Program-made: the position numbers and the translations under genes
Origin: DUVT01 sp041675865
GTDB taxonomy: Bacteria; Bacillota_I; Bacilli_A; ML615J-28; CAG-698
NCBI GenBank assembly: GCA_041675865.1
Contig: JBAYTA010000116.1
Location: 1-5,077 of the forward strand
Reading direction: 5' to 3'
DNA length: 5,077 nt
Shown: positions 1 through 5,077 of the stretch, piece by piece
How positions within the stretch are numbered: the first letter of the stretch is position 1
Layout: each line of letters starts with the position of its first letter
The notes under the pieces: model-generated
Seen by the model: the letters and a program-made list of their open reading frames with translations, nothing else
The model's database searches: none
Told to the model about the DNA's origin: nothing

Positions 1-784
1 AATTGGTTTAAGAATTGCAGATGAAACTGCAAAATTGATTGATGCGCTAGGTTTAATTAAGAATGGATTTTCTATGCAAACTGGTGCAGGTGGAACTTCA
101 TTAGCTGTAAGTGACTATGTGAAGAAGATAATGATTGAAAAAAATATCAAAGCTGCTTTCGCAAGTGGTGGAATCACAGGTTACTTTGTAAATATGTTAG
201 AAGAAAACCTTGTTGATGAACTATTTGATGTTCAATGCTTTGATCTATCTGCTGTTGAAAGCATAGATCGAAATAAAAAACATCATAGTATTAGTGCATT
301 TAAATATGCTAATCCCTATCATGATCCAATAGTTAATAAACTTGATTTTGTAATATTAGGTGCAACAGAAATTGATTTAAATTTCAATGTTAATGTTACA
401 ACAGGATCTAATGGTATAATAATGGGTGGAAGTGGTGGTCATGCAGATACTGCTCATGGAGCTAATGTAAGCATAATTGTAAGTCCATTAATAAAATCCA
501 GAATTCCAATTATTAAAGATAGGGTTACAACTATTACTACACCAGGAGAAGATATCGATATTTTTGTAACTGAAAGAGGAATTGCTATTAATCCTAAAAG
601 AACGGATTTAATTGAGAAATTAAAGAATTCTAAAATCAAGTTAAAAACAATTGCGGAATTATATGAAGAAGCTCACTTGATTACATCTGTTCCTAAGAAG
701 ATTATAAGAAGCGATAAAATTATTGGTTTAGTTAGATATCGAGATATGACTATTATAGACTGTATATATAAGAAAGAGGAATAA
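1..784 (+). CDS. citF: Citrate lyase alpha subunit / citrate CoA-transferase, C-terminal half (5' end outside window)
   Basis: This is the alpha subunit of cytoplasmic citrate lyase. It swaps the acetyl group on the acyl-carrier subunit (CitD) for citrate, making citryl-ACP, which CitE then cleaves to oxaloacetate and acetyl-ACP. The reading frame is open to the window edge: the first full codon is at 2-4, and the residues before the TTG at 35 (IGLRIADETAK) continue the protein. That TTG is therefore an internal Leu codon, not a start. About 260 residues are visible of a family length near 510. In visible-residue numbering, recognisable CitF blocks are QTGAGGTS (26-33), the TEIDLNFNVNVTTGS stretch (122-136) and GGSGGHADTA (142-151). 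Further on are ITTPGEDIDIFVTERGIAINP and a terminal VRYRD..IID. The gene ends with TAA at 782-784, two bases before citC. citD and citE are expected upstream. Identification is firm; only the N-terminal half is unseen. Confidence 0.95.
   Translation, partial: IGLRIADETAKLIDALGLIKNGFSMQTGAGGTSLAVSDYVKKIMIEKNIKAAFASGGITGYFVNMLEENLVDELFDVQCFDLSAVESIDRNKKHHSISAFKYANPYHDPIVNKLDFVILGATEIDLNFNVNVTTGSNGIIMGGSGGHADTAHGANVSIIVSPLIKSRIPIIKDRVTTITTPGEDIDIFVTERGIAINPKRTDLIEKLKNSKIKLKTIAELYEEAHLITSVPKKIIRSDKIIGLVRYRDMTIIDCIYKKEE
775..780 (+). promoter_or_regulatory. Ribosome binding site of citC, inside the end of citF
   Basis: AGAGGA lies six bases before the citC ATG at 787 and within the last codons of citF. 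It supports that ATG as the start and suggests ribosomes finishing citF feed citC. Confidence 0.7.
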
Positions 785-786
785 TT

Positions 787-1755
787 ATGGATTTGAAACT
801 AGCAATTCTTGACATAGAAAAAAATAAAATTAAAGAATTTTTACTAAAATATGAATTAAGTTTTGATGAAGATATTGACTGGACTGTTTATTTAGAAGAA
901 GATAGTTTAATCATTGGAACAATTTCAACAAGTAAAAATATAATAAAGGCTTTTGCTGTTAGTGAAAATTACAAAGGCCAAATTGCTAGTTTATTAATTA
1001 GTGAAACTATAAATCATATATTCCAAACAGGGTTTGATTTTTACCAAGTATATACTAAACCTGAATATATTAATATGTTTGAAAATTTAAGTTTTTATGA
1101 AATTATATCTTCTAGTAAAGTTGCTTTACTTGAATCAAGAAATAGAAATATTGTTAATACTTTAAAAGGGATTTATGAAAAAGAAAATTTAAAATCTAAT
1201 AATACTGGTTGTATAGTTATGAACTGTAATCCGTTTACACTAGGTCATAGATATATAATAGAAAAAGCAGCAAAGAATCATGATTTATTAATAGTGTTTA
1301 TTTTAGAAGAAGATAGATCTTTCTTTAAGTTTAAGGATAGATTTGAAATGGTTGTTAGAGGAGTTAGTGATTTAGAAAATGTTAAGGTAATACCTTCATC
1401 TAATTACTTAATTTCTGCTCTAACATTCCCAACTTATTTTCTTAAAAAAGAAGATTCTAAAATATATGAACAAGCTTTATTAGATGCAATGATTTTTGAA
1501 AAGTATTTTATTCCGATTTTTAATCTTAAGAAAAGATATTTAGGTAGTGAAGAAGATATAGTTACTAGAAAGTATAATGAAGTATTAAAAAATAAACTTG
1601 GTGAATTTATAGAAATCATTCCTAGATTAAAATACGATGATAAATTTATAAGTGCATCAATTGTTAGAAGAGCGCTTGATGCAAAAAAATTTGAAGAAAT
1701 TAGTCATTATGTTCCTAAAACAACTTATGATTATTTAGTGAAGCACTATGGATAG
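787..1755 (+). CDS. citC: [Citrate (pro-3S)-lyase] ligase (citrate lyase synthetase)
   Basis: CitC activates citrate lyase by acetylating the thiol of the prosthetic group on the gamma subunit (CitD), using acetate and ATP. The 322-residue protein has typical family length. Residues 1 to about 135 look like the GNAT-type N-terminal domain of the family, with NYKGQIASLLISE (61-73) at the expected cofactor-binding loop. Residues from about 140 form the nucleotidyltransferase domain. MNCNPFTLGHRYIIEKA (145-161) contains the HIGH-like ATP-binding motif (GHR, 153-155), and ISASIVRRAL (288-297) is the ISxSxVR-type second signature. The block GSEEDIVTRKYNEVLK (253-268) is also characteristic. The ATG start is supported by AGAGGA six bases upstream. 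The gene sits 2 nt after citF and overlaps the next gene by 8 nt. In many citrate operons citC comes first (citC-D-E-F), so its place after citF is a variant order. Function is inferred from motifs recalled from the family; confidence is high. Confidence 0.95.
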   Translation: MDLKLAILDIEKNKIKEFLLKYELSFDEDIDWTVYLEEDSLIIGTISTSKNIIKAFAVSENYKGQIASLLISETINHIFQTGFDFYQVYTKPEYINMFENLSFYEIISSSKVALLESRNRNIVNTLKGIYEKENLKSNNTGCIVMNCNPFTLGHRYIIEKAAKNHDLLIVFILEEDRSFFKFKDRFEMVVRGVSDLENVKVIPSSNYLISALTFPTYFLKKEDSKIYEQALLDAMIFEKYFIPIFNLKKRYLGSEEDIVTRKYNEVLKNKLGEFIEIIPRLKYDDKFISASIVRRALDAKKFEEISHYVPKTTYDYLVKHYG

Positions 1756-3007
1756 AATTTTAAGAGCCAGAGAAGAAAGAAGTGCTTTAATTAAGTCAAA
1801 GCTTAGTGAATCAAGCGAAACTATAATTATTATTAAAGCAAATATAATCGGGGTTGATAAAAACCCTTATTATGCTTTATTAATAATTAATATATTTTAT
1901 AGATTGATTAAAGAATTATTTGAAATTAGTAATACTGAATTTTTTGAAAGTTTAGATGGACCTTTCTATTTACTTAGGACTAAAGTGAAAGCTGAAGATG
2001 TCAAACTAAAATGTATAGATTTAGAAGAAAAGCACTTGATTGGAAGGCTGGTTGATATAGATGTATATTTTGGGAATGGAAGTCTATCTAGAAAGCAATT
2101 TAATCGGGGTTTTAGAAAGTGCCTTGTATGTTCTGAAGATGCTGTAATTTGTATGAGGATGATGAGTCATACTCTTGAAGAAATTAGAGAAAAAGAAAAC
2201 CAGAGAATAAAGAAATACTTTAAGAAAATTCTTGAAAAATATATAGATGAAGCTATTACTCTAGAAGCTAACCTTGATCCCAAGTTTGGACTTGTAACAA
2301 AAAAGACAAATGGCTCCCATAAGGATATGGATTATTCACTTCTTATGAAATCTAAGTATGTTATATTAGATGATTTAGTAGAAATGTTTTTTATAGGTTT
2401 TGAAAATGATTTGCTTGATGGATTTTTTAAGGCAAGAAAACTAGGGATATCTACAGAAATTAAAATGTATGAAGTAACTACTGGAGTTAATACTTATAAA
2501 GGATTAATATTTATTCTTGGTATTACTTTAGTAGCACTAGGTTTTGCAATAAAGAATAAGAGAAAAGATTTGTTTTCTTTAATTAAAATTATTGGTAAAG
2601 ATTTAACAACTGAACTAGATACTGAAGTTAATACATTTGGAAAATTTGCCTATATTAATTATGGATTTTTAGGTGCTAGAGGTGAGGTTCATAGTGGGTT
2701 AGAGAATGTAAAAGCAGCAAAGGATATATTAACTGAACTTTCAAATGAAGCTCTTACTTTAACATTAATTCATCTTATTAAAAATGTAGAAGATACTGTT
2801 TTATTAAAAAGAAGCAAAACAATAGATAAATACAAGTACTATAAAAACTTAGTTGGTGGCATCGAAGAGTATAATTATGATATAATTAATTTAGTTACTG
2901 ATGAATGTATAAAGAATAACATAAGTTTTGGTGGCAGTGCAGACTTGCTTATAACAACAATCTTTATAAAATTAATAGAGGAGGAGTTAGGAGTTATATA
3001 TGAATAA
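1748..3007 (+). CDS. citXG: Fused CitX-CitG: apo-citrate lyase prosthetic-group transferase and triphosphoribosyl-dephospho-CoA synthase
   Basis: This bifunctional maturation protein has 419 residues. The N-terminal CitX domain (about 1-160) transfers the prosthetic group to a Ser of CitD. It opens with ILRAREERSALIK (4-16) and carries IGRLVDIDVY (98-107), SRKQFNRGFRKCLVC (114-128) and further Cys135. The CitG domain (about 165-419) makes 2'-(5''-triphosphoribosyl)-3'-dephospho-CoA from ATP and dephospho-CoA. Its marks are DPKFGLVTKKTNGSHKDMD (177-195), TGVNTYKGLIF (245-255), GARGEVHSG (309-317) and GGSADLL (395-401). The frame is continuous with no stop or slippery site between domains, so this is a true fusion. 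Haemophilus influenzae has a comparable CitXG. The start overlaps citC by 8 nt. An in-frame TGA at 1739-1741 rules out a longer N terminus, and there is no strong Shine-Dalgarno sequence, which suggests translational coupling. Some CitG motifs differ from the E. coli protein as I recall it: DTV..KRSK (349-357) where E. coli has DTNVASRGG, and SFGG where it has SPGG. Confidence 0.92.
   Translation: MDRILRAREERSALIKSKLSESSETIIIIKANIIGVDKNPYYALLIINIFYRLIKELFEISNTEFFESLDGPFYLLRTKVKAEDVKLKCIDLEEKHLIGRLVDIDVYFGNGSLSRKQFNRGFRKCLVCSEDAVICMRMMSHTLEEIREKENQRIKKYFKKILEKYIDEAITLEANLDPKFGLVTKKTNGSHKDMDYSLLMKSKYVILDDLVEMFFIGFENDLLDGFFKARKLGISTEIKMYEVTTGVNTYKGLIFILGITLVALGFAIKNKRKDLFSLIKIIGKDLTTELDTEVNTFGKFAYINYGFLGARGEVHSGLENVKAAKDILTELSNEALTLTLIHLIKNVEDTVLLKRSKTIDKYKYYKNLVGGIEEYNYDIINLVTDECIKNNISFGGSADLLITTIFIKLIEEELGVIYE
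2988..2993 (+). promoter_or_regulatory. Ribosome binding site of murI, inside citXG
   Basis: TAGGAG lies six bases before the murI ATG at 3000. A second, stronger purine block, AGAGGAGGAG, sits at 2977-2986, about 13 bases from the ATG. Both lie in the last codons of citXG, where they encode Glu-Glu-Glu-Leu-Gly. The optimal spacing of the nearer block fixes the murI start and shows that murI can be translated efficiently from the citrate operon mRNA. Confidence 0.75.
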
Positions 3008-3773
3008 TAATCCAATTGGTGTTTTTGATTCTGGTATTGGTGGAATAAATGTTTTAAAAAGCTTGGTTAAGAAATTTCCAAATGAGGATTTTATTTATGT
3101 TGCTGATACACTAAATTGTCCTTATGGTACAAAGTCAAAAGAAGAAATTAAAAACTTAGTAGATAGAGTAAGTAATTATTTAATAAATAAAAAATGTAAA
3201 GCAATTGTAATTGCATGCAATACTGCAACAGCAAATGCAAATCATTTATTTGAATTAGATGATATTGCTGTTTTAGGTGTGATTTTGCCAACCGCAAATG
3301 AAGCTCTTAAGAATTCAAAAAAGGTTGCTGTTTTAGCAACCGATGCAACTATTAATTCAGGGATATATCAAGAGGTTTTGCTTAATGCAAAAAAGGAAGT
3401 CTATCCAGTAAAATGTAGTTTATTTGTAGAGCCAATTGAAAAAGGAGAATGTGGCACTAAAGAAAATTATGAGCTTGTAAGTAAACATTTAAATCATTTA
3501 AAAGATAAAAATATTGATACAGTAATTTTAGGTTGTACTCATTTTGCGTTGATTTCTAATGAAGTAAAGAAGGTTTTTCCTAAGGCGAATTTAATTAATT
3601 CTGGTGAACCAACTAGTGAAGAACTATATAAAATACTAGAAAAAAGAAATTTACTTTCCTCTAATAAAAAAGGTAAAGTCTATTTGAAAACAACTTTTGC
3701 AGCAAATGCACTCATGAATCAAATAAAAATATTTAATTTAAAATATGAGTATATTGAAAAGATTATAATATAA
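3000..3773 (+). CDS. murI: Glutamate racemase
   Basis: MurI interconverts L- and D-glutamate without a cofactor and supplies D-Glu for peptidoglycan precursors in the cytoplasm. The 257-residue length is typical. The Asp/Glu racemase signatures are all visible: GVFDSGIGG (7-15, with Asp10 and Ser11), the PYG loop (41-43), the first catalytic Cys73 in ACNTATA (72-78), and the second catalytic Cys179 in LGCTHF (177-182). The pairing of DSGIGG with ACNTATA and GCTHF points to glutamate rather than aspartate racemase. The segment GVILPTANEA (93-102) has Thr where many MurI proteins have Gly (PGA), a small departure. The ATG overlaps the citXG end by 8 nt and is preceded by a good ribosome binding site. 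The gene is thus the last member of the citrate lyase operon, followed 5 bases later by a terminator hairpin. This context is unusual for a cell-wall gene; the family assignment itself is firm. Confidence 0.95.
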   Translation: MNNNPIGVFDSGIGGINVLKSLVKKFPNEDFIYVADTLNCPYGTKSKEEIKNLVDRVSNYLINKKCKAIVIACNTATANANHLFELDDIAVLGVILPTANEALKNSKKVAVLATDATINSGIYQEVLLNAKKEVYPVKCSLFVEPIEKGECGTKENYELVSKHLNHLKDKNIDTVILGCTHFALISNEVKKVFPKANLINSGEPTSEELYKILEKRNLLSSNKKGKVYLKTTFAANALMNQIKIFNLKYEYIEKIII

Positions 3774-3777
3774 AAAT

Positions 3778-3806
3778 AGACGCTATATTGCAATAATATA
3801 GCGTCT
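3778..3806. terminator. Bidirectional intrinsic terminator between convergent murI and fumarase genes
   Basis: A perfect 12-bp inverted repeat (arms 3778-3789 and 3795-3806, core GACGCTATATT) encloses a five-base GCAAT loop. On the plus strand it is followed by TTTT, then GTCTTTTCTTG. On the minus strand it is followed by TATTTTTATATT. Both sides are therefore U-rich in RNA. It lies 5 bases after the murI stop and about 23 bases beyond the stop of the minus-strand fumarase beta gene, as expected for a shared terminator. The stem is AT-rich at the loop end and has a GC patch at the base. Confidence 0.85.
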
Positions 3807-3828
3807 TTTGTCTTTTCTTGTTTAATGG

Positions 3829-4386
3829 TTATTTCCTATTATGGACGTTGAATTTATTAATTCCTTCTGTTAATAAATCATTTCCTTGACTGTCATATGT
3901 AACAAATGCAGTAAAGTTCTCAACTTCTAATTTGTGGATTGCTTCTGCTCCAAGTTCTGGATAGGCAACAACTTCGGCTTTTTTAATTGATTTACTAATT
4001 AAAGCTGCAGCTCCACCGATAGCAGAAAGATATACTCCACCAAATTGTTTTAAACTTTCTTTAAACTCTTCACTTCTAGGTCCTTTACCAATTGTTACTT
4101 TAACACCTTTTTCCATTAGTGCAGTAGCATAAGGATCCATTCTATAGCTAGAAGTTGGTCCTGCTGAACCGATTACTTCACCAGGTTTTGCTGGTGTAGG
4201 ACCCACATAATAGATAATAGTATTATTTGTCTCGATTGGTAATTTCTCACCTTTTTCTAATGCTTCAACCATTTTTTTGTGGGCAGCATCTCTTGCTGTA
4301 TAAATTGTACCAGTAATCGAAACTGTATCGCCTGCTCTTAGTTCGAGTAATTGTTCATTTGTAATTGGTGTTTTTAAATTAATCAT
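3829..4386 (-). CDS. fumB: Class I fumarate hydratase, beta subunit (C-terminal catalytic domain)
   Basis: This is the smaller subunit of a two-part, iron-sulfur fumarase that interconverts fumarate and L-malate. Its 185 residues match the usual beta-subunit size. Motifs are TARDAAHK (30-37), YYVGPTPAKPGEVIGSAGPT (59-78), the substrate-site block GPTSSYRMD (76-84), VTIGKG (97-102), GGVYLSAIGGAAAL (116-129) and LGAEAIHKLEVENFTAFV (145-162). The ATG at 4386-4384 is preceded on the minus strand by AAGG (4395-4392) with a five-base spacer, and lies 17 nt after the alpha-subunit stop, so the two are co-transcribed and made in step. L(+)-tartrate dehydratase beta (TtdB) belongs to the same family and cannot be fully excluded by motif reading; the citrate lyase neighbourhood favours fumarase. 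The symbol fumB here means the beta subunit, not the single-chain E. coli FumB. A shared hairpin terminator lies just downstream. Confidence 0.9.
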   Translation of the reverse strand: MINLKTPITNEQLLELRAGDTVSITGTIYTARDAAHKKMVEALEKGEKLPIETNNTIIYYVGPTPAKPGEVIGSAGPTSSYRMDPYATALMEKGVKVTIGKGPRSEEFKESLKQFGGVYLSAIGGAAALISKSIKKAEVVAYPELGAEAIHKLEVENFTAFVTYDSQGNDLLTEGINKFNVHNRK

Positions 4387-4390
4387 ACTT

Positions 4391-4398
4391 ACCTTCCC
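4391..4398 (-). promoter_or_regulatory. Ribosome binding site of the fumarase beta gene
   Basis: On the minus strand the 17-nt spacer after the alpha stop contains GGGAAGGT, ending four bases before the ATG at 4386. It is the only purine-rich block available and fixes the beta-subunit start. Confidence 0.65.
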
Positions 4399-4403
4399 TT
4401 TAC

Positions 4404-5077
4404 TTAAATTGTTGCTTCTTTATGTCTTGCAGCATGGCATTGAATATTTACTGCAACAGGTAGACTTGCGATATGACATGGATGAGAGTTTACTTTAACT
4501 GCTAGAGCAGTAGTAGTTCCACCAAATCCCATTGGTCCAACACCTAGTTCATTAATTTCTTTTAGTAACTCAGCTTCTAATTCGCGATCAAACTTATTTT
4601 CTGCTTGGTCATTTATTGGTCTAAAGATTGCTTCTTTCGCAATTATCGCAGCTTTTTCTAGGTTTCCACCAATACCGATTCCAACTACTAATGGAGGGCA
4701 TGGTTTCCCACCTGAGTGAAAAATTGTATCTAAAACTAGTTTTTTGATACCATCTTTTCCATCTGCTGGAATTAGCATTTTCACTAGACTCATGTTTTCA
4801 CTTCCGCCACCCTTAGGCGCAACTGAAATTTTCAATTTATCTCCGCTAACAATTTTTGTATGAATGATTGCTGGAGAATTGTCTTTAGTGTTAATTCTTT
4901 CTATTGGATGATTAACTACAGATTTACGAAGAAATCCATCTTTATAAGCTTCTCTGACACCTTGATTTACAGCTTCATAAATATCTCCATCAAAAACTAT
5001 TTGATTCCCTACCTCTAAAAAGATAACTACAATACCTGTATCTTGACACATTGGGACGAAGTTTCTTCTAGCAATTA
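4404..5077 (-). CDS. fumA: Class I fumarate hydratase, alpha subunit, N-terminus outside window
   Basis: This is the [4Fe-4S]-binding subunit of a two-part, oxygen-sensitive class I fumarase (fumarate + water to L-malate). The frame stays open to the window edge, and the codons before the ATG at 5051 read IARRNFVP, giving the family motif RRNFVPMCQDTG. The Met at 5051 is therefore internal. About 223 residues are visible of the usual 280 or so. Counting from that Met, the three Cys expected to hold the cluster are Cys2 (CQDTG), Cys118 (GGKPCPP) and Cys192 (HPCHIASLPVA). Other marks are APKGGGSENMS (78-88), VVGIGIGGN (122-130), GPMGFGGTTTALAV (172-185) and a terminal INIQCHAARH-like block (VNIQCHAARH, 201-210). 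The stop (TAA, 4406-4404) is 17 nt before the beta subunit. Tartrate dehydratase TtdA is the main alternative. Here the enzyme probably joins oxaloacetate-derived malate to fumarate and succinate formation. The symbol denotes the alpha subunit. Confidence 0.93.
   Translation of the reverse strand, partial: IARRNFVPMCQDTGIVVIFLEVGNQIVFDGDIYEAVNQGVREAYKDGFLRKSVVNHPIERINTKDNSPAIIHTKIVSGDKLKISVAPKGGGSENMSLVKMLIPADGKDGIKKLVLDTIFHSGGKPCPPLVVGIGIGGNLEKAAIIAKEAIFRPINDQAENKFDRELEAELLKEINELGVGPMGFGGTTTALAVKVNSHPCHIASLPVAVNIQCHAARHKEATI

Noticed and set aside
35..37. TTG as the start of the citF reading frame
   Set aside because: The frame is open to the window edge and the upstream codons continue a normal CitF sequence, so this is an internal Leu codon of a gene cut by the window.
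242..269. Interrupted hairpin with arms GATCTAT and ATAGATC inside citF
   Set aside because: The arms are only 7 bp, with a long loop, in the middle of conserved coding sequence and without a T-tract. It is most likely chance in AT-rich DNA.
454..639. Minus-strand open frame of 61 codons inside citF
   Set aside because: It lies entirely antisense to a well-conserved citF region, and its protein is low-complexity and hydrophobic with no recognisable family. It is a shadow of the AT-rich coding strand.
1434..1619. Minus-strand open frame of 61 codons inside citC
   Set aside because: It is antisense to the conserved nucleotidyltransferase domain of CitC, with no ribosome binding site or family signal that I can see.
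3000..3773. Aspartate racemase or another Asp/Glu racemase family member instead of MurI
   Set aside because: The DSGIGG, PYG, ACNTATA and GCTHF blocks together are the glutamate racemase pattern, and the length fits.
5049..5051. ATG as the start of the fumarase alpha gene
   Set aside because: The Met is inside the conserved VPMCQDTG motif, and codons upstream of it to the window edge match the family.
3829..5077. L(+)-tartrate dehydratase (TtdAB) instead of fumarase
   Set aside because: It is the same family and cannot be fully excluded by eye, but no tartrate gene is visible and the citrate lyase neighbour favours fumarase. A phylogeny of both subunits would decide.

Overview
The window is AT-rich and densely coding. 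It carries two convergent operon fragments of anaerobic C4/C6-acid metabolism. Arg is written mostly as AGA, and Shine-Dalgarno sequences are AGGAG-like. TGA is not read as Trp: the Trp in CitC is TGG. Together these suggest a low-GC anaerobic or facultative fermenter, such as a Bacillota or Fusobacteriota member or a relative. A glutamate racemase implies a peptidoglycan wall, which argues against a wall-less mollicute. I cannot place the genus from this sequence.

Plus strand, positions 1-3773: the 3' part of a citrate lyase operon. The order is citF (alpha subunit/citrate CoA-transferase, 5' end outside the window), citC (citrate lyase ligase), a fused citX-citG gene (transfer and synthesis of the lyase prosthetic group) and murI (glutamate racemase). 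The genes are almost seamless. The citF-citC gap is 2 nt, and the two following junctions overlap by 8 nt each. All four are probably co-transcribed and translationally coupled. The beta and gamma (ACP) subunit genes, citE and citD, are expected upstream of the window.

Positions 3774-3828: a short convergent spacer with a perfect 12-bp hairpin that looks like a bidirectional intrinsic terminator.

Minus strand, positions 5077-3829: a two-subunit class I (oxygen-sensitive [4Fe-4S]) fumarate hydratase. The alpha subunit has its 5' end outside the window, and the beta subunit follows after 17 nt.

How they fit together (inference): citrate lyase splits citrate to acetate and oxaloacetate. Oxaloacetate can be reduced to malate, which fumarase dehydrates to fumarate for respiration to succinate. 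CitC acetylates and so activates the lyase, and CitXG makes and attaches its 2'-(5''-triphosphoribosyl)-3'-dephospho-CoA cofactor. The odd member is murI, a cell-wall gene locked by overlap to the citrate lyase maturation gene. I found no mobile element, CRISPR, RNA gene or clearly undescribed system. The points worth a second look are the murI linkage, the citXG fusion with some diverged motifs, and the gene order.
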